This document shows, in pieces, positions 25,161-34,549 of a stretch of 64,000 nt of DNA. Source of the stretch: JBHIYN01 sp041984235 (GTDB lineage: Bacteria; Pseudomonadota; Gammaproteobacteria; Ga0077536). Below the pieces are notes generated by a model that was not told the DNA's origin, searched no databases, and was given only the letters and a program-made list of their open reading frames with translations. Numbering within the stretch: position 1 is the stretch's first letter; every line of letters begins with the position of its first letter. The position numbers and the translations under genes are program-made. The stretch lies in contig JBHIYN010000001.1 in NCBI GenBank assembly GCA_041984235.1, forward strand, positions 186,001-250,000, read 5' to 3'.

Positions 25161-25997
25161 TCAGGCATCGTCCTCGGCGAGAAAGTCGAGCAGCAGGCGC
25201 GAGAAGCGCGCCGCGTGCTCGATCTGGGTCCAGTGCCCGCAGCAGCCGAACACGTGTAGCTGCGAGCGTTCGATGAGTTCGTTGAAGCGCAGCGAGTTGG
25301 CCAGCGGCACCACGCGGTCGTCGCGGCCATGGACGATGAGGGTCTCCTGGCGGATCGCCGCGATGTCCCGCTCGTCGCTGGCCAGCGCTTCGATCCAGCG
25401 CTGGCGCGGGGCCGGGAACATCGCGCTGTAGGCCTCCTGGATGCCGGGGCGTATCGAGGCTTCGTAGCGCATGCGCGCGAGGTCGTCGCTGACCAGGTCG
25501 CGGTTCCAGGCGAAGGTGTCCATCATCGCGCGCATGTTCGCGACCGAGGGCGTGTAGCCCCACACCGCGTCCAGCGCCGGGGTCAGCTCGAAATGCACGC
25601 CGGCCGCGCCCATCAGCACCAGCCGGCGCACGCGTGCGGGGTGGCGGATGGCGAGCGCGAGCGAGAGCGCGCCGCCGAAGGAATTGCCGACCAGGTCGAT
25701 CCGCTCGAGCTCGAGGGCGTCGAGGAAGTCGAGTGCGTGGCGCACCCAGGTGTCGAGGTCGTAGGCGATGCCGTCGGGCCGCGCGGTGTAGCCGAAGCCG
25801 ACCATGTCCGGCGCCAGCACGCGGTGATGGCGCGCCAGCTCGGGCAGGGTCAGGCGCCAGTTGGCCCAGCCGGTGACGCCGGGGCCGGAGCCGTGGATCA
25901 GCACCACCGGTGAGCCCGTGCCCAGGTCGTGGTAGTTGGTGGCGATGCCGCCGGCATCGATGGAACGTCCGATTTCGGGATTGTCGGTCTGGCTCAT
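25161..25997 (-). CDS. Alpha/beta hydrolase, meta-cleavage product hydrolase type
   Basis: A 278-residue alpha/beta-hydrolase. The nucleophile elbow GNSFGG has Ser106; HGRDDRVVP supplies Asp226 and CGHWTQIEH His255. The oxyanion segment IHGSGPG and the spacing match BphD/DmpD/HsaD-type C-C bond hydrolases, which split the product of extradiol cleavage into a dienoate and an acid. It would act directly after the dioxygenase at 20212-21117, although it is a separate transcription unit. Confidence 0.85.
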   Translation of the reverse strand: MSQTDNPEIGRSIDAGGIATNYHDLGTGSPVVLIHGSGPGVTGWANWRLTLPELARHHRVLAPDMVGFGYTARPDGIAYDLDTWVRHALDFLDALELERIDLVGNSFGGALSLALAIRHPARVRRLVLMGAAGVHFELTPALDAVWGYTPSVANMRAMMDTFAWNRDLVSDDLARMRYEASIRPGIQEAYSAMFPAPRQRWIEALASDERDIAAIRQETLIVHGRDDRVVPLANSLRFNELIERSQLHVFGCCGHWTQIEHAARFSRLLLDFLAEDDA

Positions 25998-26047
25998 GGC
26001 AGGGGTCTTCGTGGCGGGCGCGAGGGCGCCGGAAAAGTGGTTTGCAG

Positions 26048-26060
26048 GCGTATGGTACGC
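26048..26060. promoter_or_regulatory. Candidate operator GCGTA-TGG-TACGC
   Basis: A perfect dyad with 5-base arms lies between the divergent hydrolase (25997) and acyl-CoA ligase (26125) genes. The same CGTA-N3-TACG pattern occurs at 41697-41707, and half-sites occur upstream of other catabolic genes in the window. Confidence 0.45.
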
Positions 26061-26124
26061 AAGATTACATTAGCCGCTCTGCCACGACCAACGCGGCGTG
26101 GCGCCGCGGTGCCCGCAACGTCCC

Positions 26125-27564
26125 ATGCCAGCCATCGAACTGACCCGCATTCTCGACTATCACGCCGGCCGCCATGACGGCATTGCCTACCGGCTCGGTG
26201 AGGACGCCCTGACCTGGGCCGAGCTCGGGCGCCGCGCCGCGGCGCGCGCGGCGCTGCTCGCGCGCCACGGCGTGGTGCACGACGACCTGGTCGCGCTGAG
26301 CCTGCCCAACGGGCCCGCATTCTTCGAGACGGCCTTCGCGATCTGGCAGTGCGGCGCCACGCCGCTGCCGCTGTCACCGCGGCTGGCCGAGCAGGAACGC
26401 CGCGCGATCCTCGAGCTGGCACGGGCGCGGGTGTACGTCGCCGAGAACGACTGCACGGGCAGCGGCGTGCCCTGGCTGGCGCCGGACGCGCCGACCGGCG
26501 CGGCGGATTTCGTTGCTGCCGCCACGACCTCGCACTGGAAGGCGTGTACCAGCGGCGGCAGCACCGGGCGGCCCAAGATCATCGTCGACCACCGGCCCGG
26601 TGCGTTCGACCCCGAGGCCGAGTTCGTCGCCCTGCCGCGCGACGGCGTAGTGCTGAACACCGCGCCGCTCTATCACAACGGTCCGTTCAGCGCGATGGCG
26701 ATGGCGCTGTTCAAGGGCTCGACGGTGATCGACATGGCCCGCTTCGACGCCGAGCGGGTCCTCGCCCTCATCGAGGCCCACCGCGTGCAGTGGGTCTACA
26801 TGGTGCCGACCATGATGCATCGCATCTGGCGCCTCGGTGAGGACGTGCGTGCGCGCTACGACCTGTCCTCGCTGCAGATGGTGTTCCACACCGCCGGACC
26901 GATCCCGCGCTGGCTCAAGCAGGCCTGGATCGAGTGGCTGGGGCCGGCGCGCGTCGGCGAGGTCTACGGCGCGACCGAGGGGCTCGCCCGCATCTGGATA
27001 TCCGGCGAGGAGTGGCTGCAGCGGCCAGGCGCGGTCGGCCGGGTCGCGGGTGGCGCGCGCGTGCGCATCCTGGATGCGGACGGGCGCGACTGTGCGACCG
27101 GCGAGGTCGGCGAGGTCTACCTGATGCCGCCCGGCGGTCCCGGGTCGACCTACCATTACATTGGCGCCGAATCGCGCCGCACCGCCGACGGCTGGGAATC
27201 GGTCGGCGATCTCGGCTGGCTGGACGCGGACGGCTATCTCTACCTCAGCGACCGCCGCGACGACATGATCGTCAGCGGTGGCGTCAACGTCTACCCGGCC
27301 GAGGTCGAAGGCGCGCTGCTCGGGCATCCGGACGTCGCCTCGGTTGCGGTGATCGGCCTGGCCGACGACGAGTTCGGTCATACCGTGCACGCCGTGGTCC
27401 AGCCGCGCGGGACGGCGCCGGCTGCCGCGGACCTGAAGGCCTGGCTGGGTGAGCACCTGGTGCCGGCCAAGATCCCGCGCAGCTTCGAGTTCGTCGATCA
27501 CCCGGTGCGCGATGACGCCGGCAAGGTGCGGCGCAGCGCGCTGCGCGCCGCGCGGCAGGGCTGA
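26125..27564 (+). CDS. AMP-binding acyl-CoA synthetase
   Basis: A 479-residue ANL-family ligase that activates a carboxylate with ATP and CoA. The P-loop is CTSGGSTGRPK, the core motif VYGATEG, and the hinge region runs YLSDRRDDMIVSGGVNVYPAEVE. The end DDAGKVRRSALR carries the C-terminal catalytic Lys. It is somewhat shorter than typical FadD proteins, as in bile-acid or short aromatic acid ligases. Start ATG 26125 (MPAIEL) is preferred over an upstream GTG at 26098. Confidence 0.9.
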   Translation: MPAIELTRILDYHAGRHDGIAYRLGEDALTWAELGRRAAARAALLARHGVVHDDLVALSLPNGPAFFETAFAIWQCGATPLPLSPRLAEQERRAILELARARVYVAENDCTGSGVPWLAPDAPTGAADFVAAATTSHWKACTSGGSTGRPKIIVDHRPGAFDPEAEFVALPRDGVVLNTAPLYHNGPFSAMAMALFKGSTVIDMARFDAERVLALIEAHRVQWVYMVPTMMHRIWRLGEDVRARYDLSSLQMVFHTAGPIPRWLKQAWIEWLGPARVGEVYGATEGLARIWISGEEWLQRPGAVGRVAGGARVRILDADGRDCATGEVGEVYLMPPGGPGSTYHYIGAESRRTADGWESVGDLGWLDADGYLYLSDRRDDMIVSGGVNVYPAEVEGALLGHPDVASVAVIGLADDEFGHTVHAVVQPRGTAPAAADLKAWLGEHLVPAKIPRSFEFVDHPVRDDAGKVRRSALRAARQG

Positions 27565-27629
27565 AGGCGGTGCCGGCATGCGGTCACTGCCAATGACGGA
27601 GCGGCGCCTGTGCGTGACCGTTCACGACC

Positions 27630-28673
27630 GTGCCGGACGCGCAGGACCGTAGCCGGGCGTTTCTCTTCGGTGGTGCGCTGGCCACGCCGGCGCGCCTCGC
27701 TTATGGGCTCGCGCCGCTGATCCAGGTGCTGGAGGATCGCGGCGCGGCGGTCGAGCCGCTGCTGGCGGCATCCGAGATCCCGCGCTTCGCGCTGGAGGAG
27801 CCGAGCTACCGCATCACCATCGAGCAGGAGTTGGACTTCACTCGGCGTGCGCTGACCGTGCTCGACGAGCCGCACGTCGCGCTGGACGTCGGCGGGTATT
27901 TCCATCTTTCAATGTTCGGTCTGCTCGGGCTCGCCGCCGCGTGTGCGCCCAGCGTGCGCGAGCTGTTCCACATCATCCTGTCCTACCCGCCGCTGGCCTG
28001 GGGCCTGATCGAGGTCAGCGTGTGGCGGCGCGGCACGGCGACGTACGTCGTCTACGAGCCGGGAGCGACGGTCGGCGACCTGGGCGAGTATTACGTCGCG
28101 CGCGACATGGCGGCCACGCTGACCCTGTTTCGCGACACGCTGGGTCCGCGGCTGCGGCCGCAGGCGGTGCGCCTGCGCGATGCGGACCGTGCGCGTGCGG
28201 AGGCGATTGCCGCGCGTTTCGGCTGTCGCGTAACGCGTGACGCGAGCGCCGACGAGCTGCATTTCGCATCCGCGGTGTGGGAGGCCGTGCCGCCGCAGGC
28301 GAACGGCATGTCGCGGCGCTTCTTCGAGAACCAGTGCCGGCGCCTGGCCGAATCGATGCAGGGACCGTTCAGCTTCACCGACATCGTGCGCGGCCGCCTG
28401 CGCACGGCGACGCCGATGCCGTCGCTGGACGAGCTGGCCGGCGCACTGCACCTCACCACGCGCACCCTGCAGCGGCGCCTGGCGGCCGAGGATGCCGGCT
28501 TCTCCCGGGTGCTGCGTGAAGTCCGCGAGGAGCGCGCACGCGACCTGCTGCGGCGTCGCGCGCTGCACGTCGAGGAGGTGGCGTACCGTCTGGGCTTCCG
28601 CGATCCGGACGCCTTCTCGCGCGCCTTCCGTGGCTGGACCGGTTGCTCGCCGAGCGAATACCGGCGCGGCTGA
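27630..28673 (+). CDS. AraC-family transcriptional regulator
   Basis: A 347-residue regulator with an N-terminal sensor domain of the OruR/ArgR2 type (residues about 20-200, including FGLLGLAAACAPSVRELF). Two helix-turn-helix motifs lie at the C-terminus: LDELAGALHLTTRTLQRRLA and VEEVAYRLGFRDPDAFSRAF, ending GCSPSEYRRG. It starts with GTG at 27630. It sits between an acyl-CoA ligase and a P450 gene, all on the plus strand, and probably activates one of them. Confidence 0.9.
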   Translation: MPDAQDRSRAFLFGGALATPARLAYGLAPLIQVLEDRGAAVEPLLAASEIPRFALEEPSYRITIEQELDFTRRALTVLDEPHVALDVGGYFHLSMFGLLGLAAACAPSVRELFHIILSYPPLAWGLIEVSVWRRGTATYVVYEPGATVGDLGEYYVARDMAATLTLFRDTLGPRLRPQAVRLRDADRARAEAIAARFGCRVTRDASADELHFASAVWEAVPPQANGMSRRFFENQCRRLAESMQGPFSFTDIVRGRLRTATPMPSLDELAGALHLTTRTLQRRLAAEDAGFSRVLREVREERARDLLRRRALHVEEVAYRLGFRDPDAFSRAFRGWTGCSPSEYRRG

Positions 28674-28924
28674 GGCCCGGTGCCCCGGGGCAAGGGCTGT
28701 CGTAAAATGTCGGGTGTATTTCGTGATTGGCGCTTCCCGTACGCGGACCATGTGGCGACCATTGGCAGATGGCGGCTGCCGACCGCCGGTGCCCGGGCGT
28801 GCGCCCGTCGGCGCGGGCCGGTCCGGCTGCCGGAGGGTGCACGGCACGCGAGGGGAGGTCGCAGCATGCACGATGCAGCAAGGGGTTCGCTCCGGGGGCG
28901 CCGGGCAGCGCGGGGCAACGGCTC

Positions 28925-30136
28925 ATGACCGGCACTGAAGCCGTTGTACGTGCGGGGCCGGACTTCGACCCGACGCGGCCCGAAGTGCAGCGCGATCCCT
29001 ACCCGTGGTACCGCCGCCTGCGCGACGAGGCGCCGGTCTGTCACATCCCTGCGCTCAATGCCTGGGGCCTGTTCCGCTACGACGACTGCAAGCACACCTT
29101 CCTGCATCCGGAGGACTACTCGGCACGCGACTTCATCGCGCAGGCCTTCGGCGATCTCGACCCGGTGCCGGAGACGCCGTCGCTGATCGCGCTCGATCCG
29201 CCGGCGCACACGCCGCTGCGCAAGCTCACCGCGACCGCCTTCGTGCCTTCGGTGACCCGCCGCATGGAGCCCAAGGTGCGCGCCATCGTCGACGGCCTGC
29301 TCGACGAGATCGAAGCGCGCGGGCGGCGCTTCGATTTCGTCAACGACTTTGCCGCCTACGTCCCGGTCAGCGTCACCGCGGAACTCATCGGGGTCGATCC
29401 GAGCCAGCGCGAGAACTTCAAGATCTGGACCGCCGACCTGCTCAACGCCGCCAACCGCGCCAACCTGACTGATGCCGACGTGCGTCGCATCCGCGCCAGC
29501 GTGGCCGAGCTGCGTGCGTATCTGGAACAGGCCATCGAGGAGCGCCGGGCGGCGCCGCGCGAGGATTTCATCTCCATGCTGCTGGCGGCCGAGGTCGACG
29601 GCGACGTGTTGTCGGAGATCCAGGTCCTGAGCACCACCATCCTGACCCATTTCGGCGGCTCGGAGACGCCGTCGCACCTGATCTCCAGCGCACTGATCGC
29701 GATGTTCGACAACCCGCACGTGCACCAGGCGGTACTCGCCGACCACGCGCTGGCCGGTCCGCTGGTCGACGAGACGCTGCGCTACTGGTCACCGGTCAAC
29801 CTCGTGTTCCAGACCGCGACGCGCGACCTCGAGCTGCATGACGTCACCATCCCCGGCGGGTCCTACGTGCTGTCCTACATCAGCTCGGCCAACCGCGACG
29901 AGCGGCGTTTCGAGGATCCGGACCGCTTCGACCTCGGCCGCGATCCGCACGGCCACCTGTCCTTCGCGCACGGTCCGCACTACTGCCCGGGCGGCTCGCT
30001 GGGCCGGCGCATGGGCGCGATCGCGCTGGAGGCGGTGCTCGAACGCATGCCGGAAATCCGGCGCCTCGACGACACTACCGACTGGCTGCCGTCGCTGTGG
30101 GTGCGGGGGGCGAAGACCCTGCCGGTCGCCTACTGA
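28925..30136 (+). CDS. Cytochrome P450
   Basis: A 403-residue soluble bacterial P450. The I-helix oxygen motif is FGGSET, ExxR is ETLR, and the haem loop FAHGPHYCPGG places the ligand at Cys354. The loop has Ala-His where FGxG is usual, but the Cys and flanking glycines are kept. No ferredoxin gene is adjacent. Start ATG 28925 (MTGTEAVV) was chosen because the upstream open frame is low-complexity Arg/Pro sequence. Confidence 0.92.
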   Translation: MTGTEAVVRAGPDFDPTRPEVQRDPYPWYRRLRDEAPVCHIPALNAWGLFRYDDCKHTFLHPEDYSARDFIAQAFGDLDPVPETPSLIALDPPAHTPLRKLTATAFVPSVTRRMEPKVRAIVDGLLDEIEARGRRFDFVNDFAAYVPVSVTAELIGVDPSQRENFKIWTADLLNAANRANLTDADVRRIRASVAELRAYLEQAIEERRAAPREDFISMLLAAEVDGDVLSEIQVLSTTILTHFGGSETPSHLISSALIAMFDNPHVHQAVLADHALAGPLVDETLRYWSPVNLVFQTATRDLELHDVTIPGGSYVLSYISSANRDERRFEDPDRFDLGRDPHGHLSFAHGPHYCPGGSLGRRMGAIALEAVLERMPEIRRLDDTTDWLPSLWVRGAKTLPVAY

Positions 30137-30159
30137 CGGGCACGGCCGGGCACCGGATC

Positions 30160-31542
30160 ATGAGCGAAGTCCCCTTGCCGACGCTGGTCGTCCACGGCGG
30201 GCACGTGGTCGACGGGCTCGGTCACGCGCCGGTCGCCGCGGACGTCGTCGTCGCGGGCACGCGTATCGTCACCGTCGCGGCGGGTGCGGCGGCGCAGGTC
30301 ACGACGCCCGGCGTGACCCGCATCGATGCCGGTGGCATGACCGTCATGCCCGGCCTGATCGATGCCCACTGTCACATCAGCTTCGACGAGCCGAATTCGA
30401 ACGACGAGCTCTTCTTCCACCGCCGCGAAGGGCTGGCGGCGATCATCGCGGCGGCCAACGTCGGCAAGCTGCTGGGCGCCGGCGTGACCGGCTTTCTCGA
30501 CGCCGACTCCCTGTACGAAATCGGCGTCGACCTGCGCGATGCGATCGAGGCCGGCATCGTGAGCGGGCCGCGCATGTCGACCGGCGGTAACGCGCTGCTG
30601 ACCTCGGTCGGCGGCACCGCCGGCCGCCTGATCCCCGACGAGGGCCGGCGCGGCTACGGCAAGGTGGTCAACACGCGTGACGAGATCGTGCAGGAGGTGC
30701 GGCGCCAGATCAAAATCGGCGTCGACTGGATCAAGGTCCACGTCACCGGTCTCACGCCGCGCCAGAAGGTACGCGGCGAGGTGCAGGGCTGGAGCTTCGA
30801 CGAGCTCCGGCTGGTGTGCGATACCGCGCACGAACTCGGTATTCCGGTGGTCGGCCACTGCCGCGGCGCGTCGAGCACGCGCGACGCGGCGCGCGCCGGT
30901 TTCGACATGCTGTTGCACGCGACCTACATGGACGAGGAGGCGCTGGCCGCCGTGGTCGAGGCGCGCGTGCCGGTCGTGCCGACCTTCACCTTCCAGGCCA
31001 ACCTCGCTGACTACGGCGCCGCGATCGGCGCATCGCCGGAGATCCGGCGCGTGTTCCAGCAAGAGATCACCGAGAGCGCGGCCATGCTGCGGCGCGCCTA
31101 CGACGCCGGGGTGCCGCTGCTGTGCGGCAGTGAGAGCGGCTTCTCGCTCACCCCTTACGGCGACTGGCATTACCGCGAGCTCGAAGTGTTCGTGCGCGAG
31201 CTCGGCTTCACCCCGCTGGAGGCGGTGCGCGCGGCGACCAGCGCGAATGCCGTGGCGCTGGGGCTGGACGGCGAGACCGGCGCCATCGAGCCCGGAAGGC
31301 TGGCCGATCTGATCGTCGTCGACGGCGACGTCGCGCAAGACGTCAGCGTGCTGGGTGAACGTCAGCGCATTCGTCACGTGGTGCTGGACGGGCGCGAGGT
31401 TGCGCCGGCGCCGCGCGCCGAGCGTGGTGATCCACCGGGCTGGCGCCCGACCCATTACGGCGCGCGTACCCTGACCCGCGCGGTGGTCGATGCGCTCGGC
31501 GCCGATGCCGCAGGCAGCGACGAGGCCAAGTCCGCCGGATGA
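30160..31542 (+). CDS. Amidohydrolase family protein (imidazolonepropionase/prolidase-like)
   Basis: A 460-residue metal-dependent hydrolase. It has an N-terminal beta sandwich, then MPGLIDAHCHIS with the HxH pair, DWIKVHVTG with the probable bridging Lys, and VVGHCRG and LLHATYMDEE with the metal-binding His residues. ATSANAVALGLDGETGAIEPGRLADLIVVDGD closes the fold. The fourth-strand Asp position reads CGSESG, so the usual Asp is unclear. It is coupled to the next gene by an ATGA overlap. The substrate is unknown. Confidence 0.85.
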   Translation: MSEVPLPTLVVHGGHVVDGLGHAPVAADVVVAGTRIVTVAAGAAAQVTTPGVTRIDAGGMTVMPGLIDAHCHISFDEPNSNDELFFHRREGLAAIIAAANVGKLLGAGVTGFLDADSLYEIGVDLRDAIEAGIVSGPRMSTGGNALLTSVGGTAGRLIPDEGRRGYGKVVNTRDEIVQEVRRQIKIGVDWIKVHVTGLTPRQKVRGEVQGWSFDELRLVCDTAHELGIPVVGHCRGASSTRDAARAGFDMLLHATYMDEEALAAVVEARVPVVPTFTFQANLADYGAAIGASPEIRRVFQQEITESAAMLRRAYDAGVPLLCGSESGFSLTPYGDWHYRELEVFVRELGFTPLEAVRAATSANAVALGLDGETGAIEPGRLADLIVVDGDVAQDVSVLGERQRIRHVVLDGREVAPAPRAERGDPPGWRPTHYGARTLTRAVVDALGADAAGSDEAKSAG

Positions 31543-32573
31543 GCCTGGCCGACGCCGAGACCATCGACGTCCACGCCCACGCGGTGCTGGAGCAGACCCT
31601 GGGCGCGGCCGGCGCGTACGGCCCCGAGCTCGGGCACGAGGCGGCACCGCGCTTCCGCGTCGGCGACTATGTGCTGCATGGCGTGCGCTACCGCGGCAGC
31701 CCGTTCATGGACGTCGAGCTGCGCCTGCAGGCCATGGACCGCGCCGGTCTCGATTTCCAGGTCCTTTCCCCCAACCCGCTGACTTATTTTCACTTCATCG
31801 AAGCCGCTACCGCACGCGACTTCTGCCGCGTGCACAACGACGCGCTGGCCGCCGCGGTCGCGCCGCATCCCGAGCGGCTGGCGGCGTTCGCCGCGGTGCC
31901 GATGCAGGACGTCGGCTGCGCGGTCGAGGAGACGCGCCGCGCGGTCGGCGAGCTCGACATGCTGGGACCCTACATCGGCACCGACATCGGCCGGCCACTG
32001 AACGACGCCGCGCTGGACCCCTTCTACGCTGCGCTCTGCGAGCTCGACGTGCCGCTCATGATCCACCCGGCGCCAGCCGGCATCGACGGCCCGGCCGGCG
32101 ACGCCAACCTGCGCCAGTTCGACCTCGACATCATCATCGGTTTCGCCGCGCAGGAGACCATCGCGGTCGCCAGCCTGATCTACGGCGGCGTGCTCGAGCG
32201 CCATCCGACCCTCGACGTCTGCATCAGCCACGGTGGCGGCGCGACCGGTTATCTTTATGGCCGGCTGGCCAGCGCCGCACGCAAGCGGCCGTGGGCGAGC
32301 GCGGCGCTGCGCGCCGACGGCGCGTTCGAGGCCCTCATGGACCGCCTGTGGTTCGACGTGCACGTGCATGCCGCCGATTCGCTGGCCTTGCTCGAGCAGC
32401 GCGTGAACCGTGAGCACCTGGTGTTCGGGACCAACTTCGCCGGCTGGGATCAGCAGCCGGGGGATCTGCGCGCGGAGGCACGGCCCTGGGCCGACAACGC
32501 GCGGCACCTGCTGCGCGCCGCGCGCGGCGCCGGACAGCTTGCGAGCACCGGCGAACGGGCCGGGCGAGGCTGA
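31539..32573 (+). CDS. Amidohydrolase family protein (ACMSD-like)
   Basis: A 344-residue protein of the ACMSD/decarboxylase type. HxH is in TIDVHAHAV; further candidate ligands are LMIHPAP and ISHGGGATG. Where relatives have GSDYP or GTD, this one reads GTNFAGWD, so the catalytic Asp is replaced by Asn or shifted. Paired with the preceding amidohydrolase by a 4-base overlap, it may work on the next intermediate. Confidence 0.83.
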   Translation: MSLADAETIDVHAHAVLEQTLGAAGAYGPELGHEAAPRFRVGDYVLHGVRYRGSPFMDVELRLQAMDRAGLDFQVLSPNPLTYFHFIEAATARDFCRVHNDALAAAVAPHPERLAAFAAVPMQDVGCAVEETRRAVGELDMLGPYIGTDIGRPLNDAALDPFYAALCELDVPLMIHPAPAGIDGPAGDANLRQFDLDIIIGFAAQETIAVASLIYGGVLERHPTLDVCISHGGGATGYLYGRLASAARKRPWASAALRADGAFEALMDRLWFDVHVHAADSLALLEQRVNREHLVFGTNFAGWDQQPGDLRAEARPWADNARHLLRAARGAGQLASTGERAGRG

Positions 32574-32791
32574 CCCGGTGGACGTTATTGCAGTGCGTTT
32601 CAGGGGGACGCCGGAGGGCTGCGGGAGCGGCTTCGAGCGCAAGCGGGCCAGGGATGGTTCAGCGTGGCGCAAGAGCAGAGAGGCCGGCCATGGAAGGCCG
32701 GCCGAACGTGAGCGGACGCAGCTCTCCGGCGGCCGCCCCGGCACCGTTTCCCCGAGTCACCGACCATCACCAACCCCCAGCGAGTAACTGC

Positions 32792-33361
32792 ATGACCGAT
32801 CTCCAATCCCTGGAAGCCCGCATCGATCGCATCGAGTCACGCGCCGCCATCGGCGAGTTGGTGACGGCTTACGCCATCGCCTGCGACGAGCACGACATGC
32901 CGCGCCTGACCGACCTGTTTACCACCGACGCCTGCTTCGATTCGCCCAGCGGGGCGATGGTGGCCAACGGCCGTGAGGCCATCGCCGCGATGTTCGTCGA
33001 GTTGTTCAAGGTGCGTGGCCCGGCCTTCCACTGGACCCACGATCGCGTCGTCACCTTCGACGACCGCGATCCCGATCGGGCCACCGGACTGGTGCTGAGC
33101 CATGCCGAGACCTGCCCCAACGACACCGTCAGTCTCGCCGCCATGCGTTACCACGACGACTACCGGCGCGAGCACGGGCGCTGGCGTTTCGCCCGGCGCG
33201 TGATCAGCTTTCTCTACTACGTACCGGTGACCGAGTTCGCCGGCGCGCTGAAGGACCGCAACCGGCTCAGCATCGGCGGCCAGCGGCTGCCGGCCGACTA
33301 CCCCGAGACGCTCGCAGCGTGGCAGGCCTTCCACCGCGAGCACGTCGCCACGGGGACCTGA
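32792..33361 (+). CDS. SnoaL/NTF2-like protein
   Basis: A 189-residue NTF2-fold protein (ALIGELVTAYA-type helix followed by FTTDACFDSP and GREAIAAMF). The family includes small isomerases, dehydratases and RHD-like beta subunits. The C-terminal RVISFLYYVPVTEF is consistent with the curved sheet. It lies just before a Rieske oxygenase and might be its beta-like partner or act on its product. Start ATG 32792 removes an implausible Arg/Pro leader. The 218 bases upstream show no other feature. Confidence 0.8.
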   Translation: MTDLQSLEARIDRIESRAAIGELVTAYAIACDEHDMPRLTDLFTTDACFDSPSGAMVANGREAIAAMFVELFKVRGPAFHWTHDRVVTFDDRDPDRATGLVLSHAETCPNDTVSLAAMRYHDDYRREHGRWRFARRVISFLYYVPVTEFAGALKDRNRLSIGGQRLPADYPETLAAWQAFHREHVATGT

Positions 33362-33379
33362 AGCCGGCGCGGCGCAGTT

Positions 33380-34549
33380 ATGACGAGGACGACGATGGAC
33401 AGGCAGGAAGAGATGCGCGCCCTGACGCGGCGCGCGCTGGCCCACTTCGAACAGGGCACCACCGACCAGGCCGACAGCACCATGGCCATCCCGGTCGCGG
33501 CCTACGTCGACCCGGAACGCTATCAACGCGAGGTCGAGCGCATCTTCAAGCACCTGCCGCTGGCGCTCGCGCTCAGCATCGAGCTGCCCGCGCCCGGTGA
33601 CTACCGTGCGATGCAGGTGCTGGACGTGCCCGTGATCGTGGTGCGCGGCAAGGACGGTACCGTGCGCGCCTTTCTCAATGCCTGCCGCCACCGCGGCGCA
33701 CGGGTGTGCGAGCCGGGTCAGGGGCGGGCGCGCGTGTTCACCTGCCCCTACCATGCCTGGGCCTACGACGTGCACGGCCGGCTGATCAGCCGCTACGCGG
33801 CCGAGACCTTCGGCGAGGTCGACCATGCCACGCTAGGCCTCACCGAGCTCGCCTGTGCCGAGCGTGCCGGGCTGGTCTACGTCATGCTGACCCCGGGCGA
33901 GAGTTTCGACATCGACGACTGGCTGGGCGATTTCGCCGCCGAGCTGGAAACGCTGAAGCTCGACACCTGGAGCATCTTCGAGACGCGCGAGCTGCCAGGA
34001 CCTGGATGGAAGGTGGCGCTGGACGGCTACCTGGAGGCCTACCACCACAACTCCCTGCACGGCAAGACGGTCGGCAAGCTCACCGTCGGCAACCTGCTGG
34101 TACTCGACACCTGGGGGCCGCACCAGCGCCTGACCTTCGGCCGCAAGTCGCTCGGTACGCTGGTCGGCGTGCCGGAGTCGGAGTGGGACGTCAACGCGCA
34201 CATCCGGCTCATACACAACTGCTTCCCCAACCTCTCGATCTCGGGGATCCTCGGCGACCACTGCCTGGTCAGCCAGATCTTCCCGGGGCCGACGCCGGCT
34301 TCGACCACCACCCGCCAGGTGGTGTTGGTGGCCGAGCCACCCCAGGACGCGGCGGCGCGCGCGGCCTCGGAGCTGTTCAGCGCGATGGTGCTGCAGGCGG
34401 TGCGCGACGAGGACTACGCGGTCGGCGCCACCATCCAGGACGGCCTGAACTCGGGAGCGAACACCGAGTTCCTGCTCGGCCGCAACGAGCCGGCGGTGCA
34501 GAACTATCATCGTGCGGTCGCCCGCTTCATGGCCGACGCGTCCCGCTGA
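33380..34549 (+). CDS. Rieske aromatic ring-hydroxylating oxygenase, alpha subunit
   Basis: A 389-residue Rieske oxygenase. Cluster ligands are Cys102, His104, Cys122 and His125 (CRHRGARVC...CPYHAW). The mononuclear iron site is in DGYLEAYHHNSLH, with His222 and His227 and Glu219 in place of the usual bridging Asp. That variant occurs in CntA/gbcA-like oxygenases. The stop overlaps the next ligase gene (TGATG). An in-frame ATG at 33395 is an alternative start. Confidence 0.9.
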   Translation: MTRTTMDRQEEMRALTRRALAHFEQGTTDQADSTMAIPVAAYVDPERYQREVERIFKHLPLALALSIELPAPGDYRAMQVLDVPVIVVRGKDGTVRAFLNACRHRGARVCEPGQGRARVFTCPYHAWAYDVHGRLISRYAAETFGEVDHATLGLTELACAERAGLVYVMLTPGESFDIDDWLGDFAAELETLKLDTWSIFETRELPGPGWKVALDGYLEAYHHNSLHGKTVGKLTVGNLLVLDTWGPHQRLTFGRKSLGTLVGVPESEWDVNAHIRLIHNCFPNLSISGILGDHCLVSQIFPGPTPASTTTRQVVLVAEPPQDAAARAASELFSAMVLQAVRDEDYAVGATIQDGLNSGANTEFLLGRNEPAVQNYHRAVARFMADASR

